A stretch of 64,000 bases of DNA, from contig PDPE01000026.1 of NCBI GenBank assembly GCA_002747395.1, positions 62,001-126,000 of the forward strand. The letters are read 5' to 3'. Each line of letters starts with the position of its first letter. The stretch's first letter is position 1. Positions 23,848-33,399 of the stretch are shown here, in pieces. The position numbers were made by a program, and so were the translations under genes. This DNA is from Pseudomonadota bacterium. Its GTDB lineage: Bacteria > Pseudomonadota > Gammaproteobacteria > Pseudomonadales > Oleiphilaceae. The notes under the pieces were generated by a model, which did not search any database, was not told where the DNA came from, and worked only from the letters and a program-made list of their open reading frames with translations.

Positions 23848-26736
23848 TCAGGAAAAGTCCCTGATCGCTGTGTTTAGCGCACTCTCCAATTCATATTTGT
23901 GTTTCACATACTGAATGGTTTGTAACCGGGTCTGGTATTCCTGCCGGTTCAGGTCATGGGGCAAAGCCAAATCCGTGATATAGCAGGGGTATCGGGAGCC
24001 GCTGGCGCGTCGGGAGAGAATGTAACGGGCAACGGCAGGAATCAATTGTTCGCCATACTCCATAAAAGCAAATTCTTTCTGGTCGCAAAAAATATCAAAA
24101 CTCAATTCCCCTTCCGGTGCGATACTGCCTATTGCCTGTACATCGAAATAGTTTTGCCGGGCATCCAGGCGATCAGGGTCAACCCTGGTACATTGAAAAC
24201 GGTTATGCAGGCGGTCTTTGTCCAATCGGTAAAAGCGGATTTCAATATCGCTCCAGATATCAGCCAGGTCTGCTCGCATTTGCCGTCGCTCAAGAACAGA
24301 TAACAGAAAACGTGACAGTGGTGTCAGTAATGCGGATTCGGTATAAAAGGGCGTGGTGTAAGTGAAAAATGACCCTTTTTCATCCACCAGATATACTTCG
24401 GCGGTTTCTTCCCGTGCATAGTAGAACACCTGTATTCCTTCAGCTCCAATGGCGTCAACCACAGCCCGAAACCTGGGCTTTTCCTGAAAGGCATAGCGAT
24501 CCAGCACCAGCCGGGTTCGTTGTTTTTGAGGCATGGAGAGATAGTCAAACAGCTCGAAAACCGTGTCAGAACCGGTGAACCTGGGTTGTTTGTCAAAAAA
24601 CTGTATGATGAAAAAACGCTGATCCAGCTCAATAATGTAGCGGGAGTCCAGGTTGCCCCGGTCACCAAAAAATGCCGACTGAACATCATCAAACAATTCC
24701 GCCACGCGAGAGGAAATGGCCATGGAACGTGACTGATCAAAGCAGTAAACATGAATTTGCGGCGGTTTTTTTCCTTCTGCCAATGCAACAAGCTGGGCGA
24801 GGTAGTTTTTCAGGCACTGTACCAGCGTATCTCCGAGCTCATAACGATTCACCATCACCTCATTCCAACTGTTTACCGTTACCTGATCCAGGGTGATAAC
24901 CAGATTTTGCCGGTTTTCGCTGTAACCCAGGGAATCGTTTCGATTGCTGACCTTGTGCAGCCCTTTTTCAACATAGCGCTTGAGGGGATCGAGCCCGACG
25001 TTGACAAACAGCAGAATAGTCAGCGGGTAACCCTGCACCCGAAAAGCGTCCTGCGAAACAGCCGGCAACGGCAGAGGTATCGAAGCTTTAACACTGTTCA
25101 CTATGCTTTTCAACTCATGCATCGAAACACCGGTTTTACCTGGCAACAACCCCATTCGGGTAGAGCGATCAAGTAGCCCGTTGTAGTGACACCACACCAC
25201 CAGTTCCACCAGGCTGTTCGAGCGCTTTAGCGAGGGGTAAAACGGGGCATCTATCGGGCTGGGCAAATCCCGATACAATAACCAGCCTCCTGTTTTCTCT
25301 GTCGCCTCCAGACTGCTGGCATGATGAAAGGCCAGGCTTTCTTCTGCCAGGGAGGGGGCAATTTTGGGGTTGATAAAGTCCAGCTTGCCTGCCTTGCGTT
25401 GAAACGCCGCATACAGTTTACGCCCGAGCAGGCTCATGTCTTCCGTGTTGATCGCTGCCTTCAACCGGTTGCTACGGGTAAAGCCGGAAAGAAAGCGGTA
25501 ACAATGGGTCAGTTCGCTGACAATTACTTTTCTCTCGGATTGAACCTGTGGTACTTTCCAGCGGTGGCGTTCATCAAGATAGGCCAGCTCGCTTTCTCCC
25601 CATTGCCACTCTTCTACCAGGCGGCTCATGGCCTGAAACCGCCAGGAAAGATTACCGGCAGAACCGGTTCTGGTGAGGCGCTCACCGACTTTCAGATAAA
25701 AGCACTTTCGCACCAGCGTCAGGCGAGATTCTTTATCCCTGCTTTTCAGATAGCGTTCAAGCCGCCGGTAAATCATTACGTACGAGTCCATGTCAATACT
25801 ATCGTACTGACCCGAATAGAGGGCCTGCTTGAACTCCAGACTGAGATTGTCGAGTTCCGGCAATTCGACCGCGTACACCTCGTTCAACAGCAGTTTCAAC
25901 ACGGACTTGTAGGGTGAGTCAATGGCTTTGTAGAGCTGCCACATCCCCGCACCCACAAATTCGCCCTTCGGGATTCGGGATATACCGCCAAAATCAATGT
26001 ATTTACCTTGCTTGATAAAGCGGTTATCAATGAGCCAGGCGGCCCACTTGTCATAGTGGCTCTCCAGCTCTACCGGAATCAGCCACCAGAGGGGATAGCA
26101 GCCGGTCAAAAATATACTGGTACGATAAAATTCATCCAGCAACAGAAAATGCTGGGCGGAACCACAATCTTCTTCATCAATTAACGCCTGCGATCTCCCT
26201 TCCTTAAATGATTTGGCGTTCATGGTGAAAAAATGAACTTCCAGCCCCCTTTCATTTGCCCACCCGGAAATCAGATTGGCTTTTTTTTCCAGATCATTGA
26301 CCTGGGCAGAGCTCAACCCATCCCGAATACAAAGCCAGATATCAAGGTCACTTCCCTCCCTTTGGGCAATGCTGCCCGTACTTCCCATTAAAAAAAGGCT
26401 GACAATGTCACATCTGTGCCGGGGTTCACGCGTATATTTGAATGTTTTGTTGTAACGCTGTGCTGCCGACAGGGTCTCTTTCGAAGGTTCGTATCGGGCC
26501 ACCTTATGAGGGCATGCTCGTGACACGTAGCCGGGCAGGAGGGGGTGATTCACGTGAAACAAAAGAGGCAGCAATTCCAGAACGATTTCCTGGCGTGCAG
26601 ATAAGGCGAGCTTCGTCCGCTCAAGGCGAGTCGAGTTCAATTCAAGAAAGCGTCTTTCCACCGCTTTTAGCAACTTGCGGTCTACGCCATCTTCAAAATT
26701 CAGCGTAATTGCCTTGTTTTTTGCCAGATAGTTCAT
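23848..26736 (-). CDS. cyaA: Class I adenylate cyclase
   Basis: A 962-residue class I (enterobacterial-type) adenylate cyclase that makes cAMP from ATP for CRP signalling. The catalytic N-terminal half has the nucleotidyltransferase-like motif LMGSTGSIAQREGSDLDIW (about 114-132; paired Asp). The long C-terminal regulatory half is complete (family length about 850-960). It is cytoplasmic, with no signal or membrane segment. Start ATG 26736 has a second in-frame-looking ATG only 4 bases upstream in another frame. It is divergent from the PAS-GGDEF-EAL gene (100 bp gap). The usual neighbour cyaY is not seen. Confidence 0.96.
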   Translation of the reverse strand: MNYLAKNKAITLNFEDGVDRKLLKAVERRFLELNSTRLERTKLALSARQEIVLELLPLLFHVNHPLLPGYVSRACPHKVARYEPSKETLSAAQRYNKTFKYTREPRHRCDIVSLFLMGSTGSIAQREGSDLDIWLCIRDGLSSAQVNDLEKKANLISGWANERGLEVHFFTMNAKSFKEGRSQALIDEEDCGSAQHFLLLDEFYRTSIFLTGCYPLWWLIPVELESHYDKWAAWLIDNRFIKQGKYIDFGGISRIPKGEFVGAGMWQLYKAIDSPYKSVLKLLLNEVYAVELPELDNLSLEFKQALYSGQYDSIDMDSYVMIYRRLERYLKSRDKESRLTLVRKCFYLKVGERLTRTGSAGNLSWRFQAMSRLVEEWQWGESELAYLDERHRWKVPQVQSERKVIVSELTHCYRFLSGFTRSNRLKAAINTEDMSLLGRKLYAAFQRKAGKLDFINPKIAPSLAEESLAFHHASSLEATEKTGGWLLYRDLPSPIDAPFYPSLKRSNSLVELVVWCHYNGLLDRSTRMGLLPGKTGVSMHELKSIVNSVKASIPLPLPAVSQDAFRVQGYPLTILLFVNVGLDPLKRYVEKGLHKVSNRNDSLGYSENRQNLVITLDQVTVNSWNEVMVNRYELGDTLVQCLKNYLAQLVALAEGKKPPQIHVYCFDQSRSMAISSRVAELFDDVQSAFFGDRGNLDSRYIIELDQRFFIIQFFDKQPRFTGSDTVFELFDYLSMPQKQRTRLVLDRYAFQEKPRFRAVVDAIGAEGIQVFYYAREETAEVYLVDEKGSFFTYTTPFYTESALLTPLSRFLLSVLERRQMRADLADIWSDIEIRFYRLDKDRLHNRFQCTRVDPDRLDARQNYFDVQAIGSIAPEGELSFDIFCDQKEFAFMEYGEQLIPAVARYILSRRASGSRYPCYITDLALPHDLNRQEYQTRLQTIQYVKHKYELESALNTAIRDFS

Positions 26737-26836
26737 TCATGTCCAACGGGTCAGTTTCATGGCAGCAAAGGTTGTGTAATCAGTGCTTTGAACTCATACT
26801 TACCAACGATGCCAGCTGCCAGATCAGGGTAACCAA

Positions 26837-29299
26837 TTGAAAGCATACACCATAAGCCGGACGCGAACCAAAAACACACTGGTTGAAGCACCAAAAACCG
26901 CCACTGTCATGGTCAATGATAGCGGCATCATTGAGTCAATCTGCAATCACAGTGAAAAATTTTTTGGCTATTCCGATAAAGAATTAATTGGCTTTCCGTT
27001 AAGTAAACTTGTCCCGGCCAATGTTTACGATCCCTATGCCCCACGCTTTCGGGATCGACTTGCCGCAGGTGAATACATAGAAACCACCTTCTACCATAAA
27101 AGCGGCTATTTCTTCATTGGGCGCATGCAGCAGGTAAAAACCGGTGACGGCAAGAATATGGCGGGCAAGCCGGATTTCTCGATCCAAAAACTGGCGGGGG
27201 ACAAGGTTGTCTCTTCTGTTCTTGCGGATTGTCAGCAATTTGGCCATCTGGGGGCCTGGCAGTACGACAACAAGCGAAACCGCTTTGCCTGGTCTGACGG
27301 CATGTTCCGCCTGTTTGAAATTGAGCCGGGCGCGACCTTGAACCCGGAGCACGCACTGTACTATTTCCATGAGGATCAGCACAAGGTGAAAGGGGCCCTT
27401 CGTCGCTGTGCAATTAACGGCAAGGCCTGGGAAATAGAAGTTCAGATCATTACTGCACGAAACCGGGTCAAACAGGTCAGGGTAGCGGGCAAAGGTCACA
27501 GTCAAAATGGCAAGGTAATTCGAATCACAGGGATATGCCAGGAAATTTCCGGGTTCTATCAGCTAAAAAAAGAAAAGGAATTTATTGTCCATTGTATTAA
27601 TGGCATTTTACAAAGTACCAATGATCTGGTGCTCACCCTGGATAGCAATCTGAAAGTCATTATGCTCAACGAAGGATTGAATCAGCAGTTTGAGGCCACG
27701 TTCGGCGAACGCCTGTCAGTCGGGCAAAACCTGATGAGCAGCCTGAGGCGGCATCCCAATGAGAAAAGGATCTATCAAAGACTGTGGCAGAGAGCATTGA
27801 GCAGAGACAGCTTTTGTGTCGAAATGCCGCTGGCACAAAGAGAAGAAGACATGCCGGTTTATGAAATGTATTTTCACCGTATTGTTGATAACAAGGGGGC
27901 ACTTCTCGGCGCTTGCTGCATCGCAAAAAACGTGACATCTCACATTAATGTCCAGGAAAAGCTCAACTATATGGCCAGGCATGACCCTCTGACAGGTCTG
28001 TATAACCGTCGCGAGTTTCTGACCCTGCTCAGTCGCAGCATCGCAAATGCCAAAAAACGGGGTACCAATCATGCATTGCTTTATATGGATCTGGAAGAAT
28101 TCTATCAGGTCAATGAGACGGAAGGGCAGTCCGCGGGTGACAGTCTGCTGCGAGAAGTCGGGCAGATATTGACCACCAAACTGAGACAAAGGGATATCGT
28201 TGCGAGAATCGGCGGTGATGAGTTTACCGCCTTGCTTGAAAATTGTGGCGATGTGGAAGCAGAACGGGTGGCCGAGGGGATACGTGATGCCATAAGAGAC
28301 CTTGAATTTGTCTATCGGGATACAAAACACAAAATTGGTATCAGTATCGGTATCGTTGTGATCAATCACCTCTGTGACAGCCCCAACAAGCTGATGAAAC
28401 TGGCCGACAGCGTCTGTTATGCTGCCAAAACAACCGGCAAAAATCGTGTACATGTTTTCCGGCCAAAAGTGGCGAATGTGAAAATGGAAGAAAAAGCGCT
28501 GGCCACCATTGATTTGATCAAACGTGCCCTGGAGTTCAGCGATTACTTCAAACTGTATACACAAGCGATCAAGCCGATTACCAGTGCCGTATGGGGTGAC
28601 TATTTCGAAGTCCTGTACCGTATTCACGATGAAAAGGGCAATCTGGTGCTTCCTGAAGACTTTATGCCAATCGCGCAGGAATACGATATGACGCGTGAAA
28701 TCGACTTGCTGGTAGTAAAAAACACCTTGAACTGGCTGGCAACAAAAGCAGATATGATGCATCGCCTGAAACAGGTGTTCATTACTATTTCGGACCTGTC
28801 TGCCAGACACAGCGGCTTTGTTGAGAAACTGGCCGATATTGTTCAGAAAAGCGGGTTTGAGCCTTCGAGGCTGTGTTTTGAAGTGAGCGAGCATTTCTTC
28901 CTGACGTCACCCGGGTCTGCCGACATCTTCGTCAATGCAATGAAAACCCTTGGCTGCTCGTTGGCCATTGACAATGCCGGGTCAGACGCCTCCAATTATG
29001 AGTACATTACCCGGTTTGATACCGACTTTATCAAAATCAACGGAGAGGCGATCAACCAGATGGGAGTGGATCCTGTCAAGCTGGTTATGGTTGACGCCAT
29101 TCATCGCATTTCATCCCTTTCAGGCAAGCAAACCATCGCCAGCCATATTGCAGATGAGCGCAGCCTGGCAGAGGCCAGAAAGCTGGGTTTGCATTTTGGT
29201 CAGGGCGTGAAACTGGGCGAAGTAATTCCAGTTGGATACACCAGGAATACTGATGCCCTTAAAACTGATGCCCTTAAAAAAGAGCATCACCAGCCCTGA
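26837..29299 (+). CDS. PAS-GGDEF-EAL protein with degenerate EAL domain
   Basis: An 820-residue cytoplasmic c-di-GMP signalling protein. PAS domains cover about 20-100, 125-235 and 245-370. The GGDEF domain (about 375-545) has intact GGDEF near 458 and RQRD upstream (inhibitory site). The EAL domain (565-805) is degraded: EAL reads EVL, DDFGTG reads DNAGSD, and the AEGVE glutamate position is ASHIAD. I therefore expect cyclase activity but no phosphodiesterase activity; the EAL part may bind c-di-GMP or a partner. The start appears to be TTG at 26837; the next Met (26909) lacks a ribosome site. It is divergent from cyaA. Confidence 0.9.
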   Translation: MKAYTISRTRTKNTLVEAPKTATVMVNDSGIIESICNHSEKFFGYSDKELIGFPLSKLVPANVYDPYAPRFRDRLAAGEYIETTFYHKSGYFFIGRMQQVKTGDGKNMAGKPDFSIQKLAGDKVVSSVLADCQQFGHLGAWQYDNKRNRFAWSDGMFRLFEIEPGATLNPEHALYYFHEDQHKVKGALRRCAINGKAWEIEVQIITARNRVKQVRVAGKGHSQNGKVIRITGICQEISGFYQLKKEKEFIVHCINGILQSTNDLVLTLDSNLKVIMLNEGLNQQFEATFGERLSVGQNLMSSLRRHPNEKRIYQRLWQRALSRDSFCVEMPLAQREEDMPVYEMYFHRIVDNKGALLGACCIAKNVTSHINVQEKLNYMARHDPLTGLYNRREFLTLLSRSIANAKKRGTNHALLYMDLEEFYQVNETEGQSAGDSLLREVGQILTTKLRQRDIVARIGGDEFTALLENCGDVEAERVAEGIRDAIRDLEFVYRDTKHKIGISIGIVVINHLCDSPNKLMKLADSVCYAAKTTGKNRVHVFRPKVANVKMEEKALATIDLIKRALEFSDYFKLYTQAIKPITSAVWGDYFEVLYRIHDEKGNLVLPEDFMPIAQEYDMTREIDLLVVKNTLNWLATKADMMHRLKQVFITISDLSARHSGFVEKLADIVQKSGFEPSRLCFEVSEHFFLTSPGSADIFVNAMKTLGCSLAIDNAGSDASNYEYITRFDTDFIKINGEAINQMGVDPVKLVMVDAIHRISSLSGKQTIASHIADERSLAEARKLGLHFGQGVKLGEVIPVGYTRNTDALKTDALKKEHHQP

Positions 29300-29342
29300 T
29301 TGCTGCTGACAATCTGCCAGTGCGGCAAAGGCCGTGAAGGCA

Positions 29343-29678
29343 CTAGGCGTAAACTGATTCTTTGCCCAGGTGCTTCACAATCAGATAGTAAAATACCGGA
29401 CGGAGTTTTTGCCGGTTGGACTGGCCAATTTTCTCTATGGCTGCAGCAATGGCACTGTCTGCCTCTTCTCCTTCAACTCCCAGCTTTTTGGCAACGAAAT
29501 TCTTCTTGACACCTTCGATTTCCGCTTTGTTGCCTGCGGCAACCAGGCTGGAGTCCCTATTATAAATAGAAGGCCCCAGGCTCCTGGCGATAGCTGTCAA
29601 TAGAGCCTCATCGCACTCGATATCATATTTTTCCATTTGAGCCTTGCAGGCATCTACTACTTGATCGAACTTCGACAT
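29343..29678 (-). CDS. DUF2853 family protein
   Basis: A 111-residue, mostly helical, charged protein matching DUF2853. It has KYDIECDEALLTAIARSLG near 18-36, a middle FVAKKLG, and a C-terminal YYLIVKHLGKE. No signal or membrane segment. Family function is unknown to me. ATG 29678 follows GGAG with 8-base spacing. It converges on the PAS-GGDEF-EAL gene with 43 bp between stops; no clear terminator hairpin is seen there. Confidence 0.8.
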   Translation of the reverse strand: MSKFDQVVDACKAQMEKYDIECDEALLTAIARSLGPSIYNRDSSLVAAGNKAEIEGVKKNFVAKKLGVEGEEADSAIAAAIEKIGQSNRQKLRPVFYYLIVKHLGKESVYA

Positions 29679-29861
29679 ATCAATTACTCCAGGTTGTTAT
29701 TTGAATATCCTGATTATTTCATCTTCAAGGTGACCTTATCACAAGAAATCAGGTGCAGGTGCAGTATAATCCAAACCAACCTGAAAAAGAACGGTTGTTG
29801 GAGAGCACCTGAAAAAAGCGTGGTGACCCGGTAACAGGGGGCAGTCGGCATCAGGCCATGC

Positions 29862-31490
29862 TCAGGTCATAATGGTTGCTTTCTGCATGCCTGTGTGTGC
29901 TTCGATGCGGGCCACGAACATGGCAATATTGAGCAATGGATCTGTCACCCTGAAAGTGTCCCGATGATGATCTTCTCCCTGCTTCGACACCTTTTCCAGG
30001 TATACCCGAAGCGTCGCGCCCCGGGTTCCCGTGCCGGATAACCTGAAAATAATCCGGCTGCCACACTGCATAATCAGTCGAATCCCCTGATTTTTCGTTA
30101 CAGATTGATCGGTGGGGTCGGTGTATTCAAATACGTCGGCTGTTAGCAGTTGATAGTTCCCGCAATCAATTCCTCCCCGAGCCACTTTTTCGGACAGTTC
30201 AAGCATAAGTTGATTCGCACTGGCACTGTCTATCGCTTCAAAATCATGGCGACAGTAATAGCTTCGGCCATATTTCTGCCACAGTGATTCAAGTATCTGT
30301 TGTGGTGATTGAGCAGTTTCCATGATCAGTGTCAGCCAGCAAAGTACCGCCCAAATGCCGTCTTTTTCTCTCACATGGTCACCACTGGTGCCAAAGCTTT
30401 CTTCGCCGCACAGGTTGATCCGGGAGTGGTCAAGCAGGTTACCAAAAAACTTCCAGCCGGTAGGTGTTTCGTAACACTCGATTCCCATGGCTTCAGCAAC
30501 CCGATCAAGGGCTGTGCTGGTTGGCATTGACCGGGCGACGCCGGACAGGCCATTGGCAAACTGTGGAATCACACGGGCATGTTCGGCAATAGCGGCCAGA
30601 CTGTCGCTCGGGCTGACAAAAAATTGCTGACCGACGATCAGGTTGCGGTCACCATCGCCATCCGATGCAGCGCCGAGCACGGGAGCGGTTTCAGCAGCCA
30701 TCAAATCAATCAGTTCTTTGGCATGTACCAGATTGGGGTCAGGGTGCCCGCCGTTAAAATCGGGAAGAGGAGTCGCGTTGATCACACTGCCGGGCCTTGC
30801 CCCCAGTACGTCTTCGAATATGGCTTTGGCGTAAGGGCCTGTTACCGCATGCATGGCATCAAAACACAGGGAGAGGCGGCCATCGGAAAAAGCGGCTTTC
30901 AGCTTGTCAAAGTCAAACAGCTCCTGCATCAATGAAACATAGTCGGTCACCGAGTCAACCACTTCGACAGTCGTGCCTTGCACCTCGGTTTTTTGACAGA
31001 CAGACAGGTCGATCGGTTCGACATCCGCCGACAGATAGTGATCGATGGTTTTTGTATTTTCGAAGATGGCATCGGTAATCTGCTCGGGTGCGGGGCTGCC
31101 GGAAGCATTGTTAAATTTGATGCCAAAATCTTCATCCGGCCCGGCGGGATTGTGGCTCGCAGAAAGAATCAGGCCGCCCATTGCCCGGTTTTTTCGAATC
31201 AGATTGGACACCGCAGGCGTGGATAAAATACCATTCTGACCAATCATCAAATGTGAAAAGCCGTTGGCGACCGCCATCCTGATAATGGTTTGTATGGCCT
31301 CCGGGTTGTGGTATCGGCCATCCCCACCGACCACCAGCAAACCTCGCTCCGGTACAGAATTGAAAACCGATTGAACGAAATTCTCCAGGTAGCGGGGTTG
31401 TTCAAACACTTTGACTTTTTTGCGCAACCCGGATGTGCCGGGCTTTTGTCCTTCAAACGGGGTTGTGGATACGCCTTGTTGATTTTGCAT
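29862..31490 (-). CDS. pgm: Phosphoglucomutase (PGM1-like, alpha-D-glucose)
   Basis: A 542-residue phosphohexomutase of the eukaryote-like PGM1 branch, converting glucose 1-phosphate and glucose 6-phosphate. The phosphoserine loop is SASHNPAGPDEDFG (Ser112). The metal loop is SDGDGDRNLIVG, and the substrate loops include CGEESFGTSGDH and SGTGTRG. N-terminal KPGTSGLRKK is typical. It is the last gene of the glucosylglycerate group on the minus strand, 118 bp after the phosphorylase, and would carry its glucose 1-phosphate into glycolysis or supply UDP-/ADP-glucose synthesis. AAGGAAAAC precedes ATG 31490. Confidence 0.95.
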   Translation of the reverse strand: MQNQQGVSTTPFEGQKPGTSGLRKKVKVFEQPRYLENFVQSVFNSVPERGLLVVGGDGRYHNPEAIQTIIRMAVANGFSHLMIGQNGILSTPAVSNLIRKNRAMGGLILSASHNPAGPDEDFGIKFNNASGSPAPEQITDAIFENTKTIDHYLSADVEPIDLSVCQKTEVQGTTVEVVDSVTDYVSLMQELFDFDKLKAAFSDGRLSLCFDAMHAVTGPYAKAIFEDVLGARPGSVINATPLPDFNGGHPDPNLVHAKELIDLMAAETAPVLGAASDGDGDRNLIVGQQFFVSPSDSLAAIAEHARVIPQFANGLSGVARSMPTSTALDRVAEAMGIECYETPTGWKFFGNLLDHSRINLCGEESFGTSGDHVREKDGIWAVLCWLTLIMETAQSPQQILESLWQKYGRSYYCRHDFEAIDSASANQLMLELSEKVARGGIDCGNYQLLTADVFEYTDPTDQSVTKNQGIRLIMQCGSRIIFRLSGTGTRGATLRVYLEKVSKQGEDHHRDTFRVTDPLLNIAMFVARIEAHTGMQKATIMT

Positions 31491-31608
31491 AATGTTTTCC
31501 TTAGCGTGATAGTGACCTGACTCGCATACCGGACGGGTGAATGGTTACCTTGTTAGTGGCTACCCTGGTATTGGTGATTGTTTTCATTGATCAGGCAGGC
31601 CGATTTTA

Positions 31609-33399
31609 TCAGTCTGTCTCTTCCTTCTTTCCGGTCTCTTCCTGCTCGCAGGTATTCTCACAGACCTTGTTGGTCAGCCAGATAAACTGGTAGGGTGCCA
31701 GGGTAATCAGTTTTACCTTGTCTTCGTAGTGCTGGTCTGTGACCAGATCAATCCAGTCGTCGGTGGCAATGAGGTTCAGATCAGAAAGACTCAGCATCTG
31801 TGGTTGATCACTGATGTTGAACACAGCAAAGATGCTTTGACTGCGATCAACACTCTGCCGCCAGAAAGAAAGGATCTTTTCGCCGGTATGCAGGGTATAC
31901 TGAGTCGCGTTGGGATGAAATGCAAGCTGGTTTTTGCGTTTTTTCAGGAGGTGGGTCAATGCCCTCAGCACCTGAATGTGGTGTAACTCATCACCCAACT
32001 TGTTTTCCAGTTTGTGCAATGGCCAGGTATGCCGGTTAATGGATCGGGGAGCCCCGGTATGGGCTACCCCGTCGTTATCATTTTCTGTTCCCAGAAAGCT
32101 GTGAATGTACAGGGCGGGGATACCTTCAAGCGCCAGCATAATGCCATGAGCGCAGATAAACCGCTGAAGCTGAAGCTCATCCGGGCCATGCCTGGTGGTT
32201 CCTTGCAATGCATCCCAGAGGCTTACATTGATTTCATACGGTTTGCTGGAGCCGTCCGAAGTGGTTCGGGAGCTGAGTTTGGCGCCAAACTGTTCCATGG
32301 TCGATACCAGCGTATCCACTTCCCAATTGGACAGTAGTCCCTCTGTCGGGCGCAGCCCGATACCGTCATGGGATGCGATAAAATTCAGATAGGCCGTGCC
32401 GGATTGTGCCGGTGGCATCGTCATCAACCAGTTTTTGAGAGTTGAACAGTTACCGGATATCAGGGTATTGATCAACAGGGGGGGCAATGAGAAGTTGTAA
32501 ATCAGATGTGCCTCATTGGCATTGCCAAAATAGGTCAGGTTTTCCCTGTTGGGAATGTTGGTTTCCGAAATGATGACGGTGTCCTGCGCCTTGTGTTCAA
32601 TCAGCAGTCGTAAAAGACGAATGACTTCGTGGGTCTCCGGCTGACTGAGACAAGGGGTACCCGGGGTTTTCCAGAGAAATGCGACAGCATCCAGTCGAAA
32701 CCAGCGAACACCGGATTCCAGATAGAATTTGATGATAGAGATAAATTCCAGCAAAACATCAGGGTTGGAAAAATCAAGGTCTGCCTGGTCATGGCTGAAG
32801 GTACACCAGACGTACTTGGTGCCGTCGCTGGTTTCCTGCTCTTTTAACAGAGCGCTGGTGCGCGGTCGAATAATGCCGGAGGTATCAAAATCCGGGGCGG
32901 CAGTGACAAAATAGTTTGCTCCGGGATCTCTTCCCGCCTTGAAATTTTCATACCACCGGCTGCGGGTTGAGCAATGATTTAACACCAGATCGCACATGAC
33001 CTTGTAGTGCTCTGACAGTGCTTTTATATCACCCCATTCCCCCAGAGAGGGATTTACCGCGGTATAGTCCATGACGCTGAAACCATCATCAGAACTGTAC
33101 GGAAAAAAAGGCAGAACATGGACTGTCGAGATCGTATCTTCCAGGTATCTGGTACAAAACCGGTTCAGTGTCTGCAATGGTACTTCGTCATCTGCAACAA
33201 TGCTGTTGCCATAAGTGATCAAAACCGCATCCTGCTGATCCCAGATATTCTGGTGTGGCGGTGGCGATGCCGAGGACTCCTCCAACCCCATTGCTTCCAG
33301 GCACTTTTTTGCCAGAACGGGTTGATCTGCATCGGGATAGAGCATATGTAAATGTGCTCTGATTTTTTGACACAGAATGGAACTGTTTTCATCAGTCAT
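31609..33399 (-). CDS. GH13_18 phosphorylase, probably glucosylglycerate phosphorylase
   Basis: A 596-residue sucrose-phosphorylase-type enzyme (GH13 subfamily 18). Catalytic residues are the nucleophile Asp237 (RWFRLDAVAF), acid/base Glu279 (IISETN) and Asp345 (ASHDGIGLR). Members of this subfamily cleave sucrose, glucosylglycerol or glucosylglycerate with phosphate to give glucose 1-phosphate. The neighbouring genes for glucosylglycerate synthesis make glucosylglycerate the best guess. The annotated frame could begin at 33411, but ATG 33399 follows GGAG at 6 bases. It overlaps the gpgS stop by 8 bp, implying coupled translation. The C-terminal tail is Glu/Lys-rich. Confidence 0.85.
   Translation of the reverse strand: MTDENSSILCQKIRAHLHMLYPDADQPVLAKKCLEAMGLEESSASPPPHQNIWDQQDAVLITYGNSIVADDEVPLQTLNRFCTRYLEDTISTVHVLPFFPYSSDDGFSVMDYTAVNPSLGEWGDIKALSEHYKVMCDLVLNHCSTRSRWYENFKAGRDPGANYFVTAAPDFDTSGIIRPRTSALLKEQETSDGTKYVWCTFSHDQADLDFSNPDVLLEFISIIKFYLESGVRWFRLDAVAFLWKTPGTPCLSQPETHEVIRLLRLLIEHKAQDTVIISETNIPNRENLTYFGNANEAHLIYNFSLPPLLINTLISGNCSTLKNWLMTMPPAQSGTAYLNFIASHDGIGLRPTEGLLSNWEVDTLVSTMEQFGAKLSSRTTSDGSSKPYEINVSLWDALQGTTRHGPDELQLQRFICAHGIMLALEGIPALYIHSFLGTENDNDGVAHTGAPRSINRHTWPLHKLENKLGDELHHIQVLRALTHLLKKRKNQLAFHPNATQYTLHTGEKILSFWRQSVDRSQSIFAVFNISDQPQMLSLSDLNLIATDDWIDLVTDQHYEDKVKLITLAPYQFIWLTNKVCENTCEQEETGKKEETD

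Noticed and set aside
27716..28894. 392-codon minus-strand frame opposite the PAS-GGDEF-EAL gene
   Set aside because: It lies wholly antisense to a clear c-di-GMP protein, has no recognisable domain, and reflects codon bias of the real gene.
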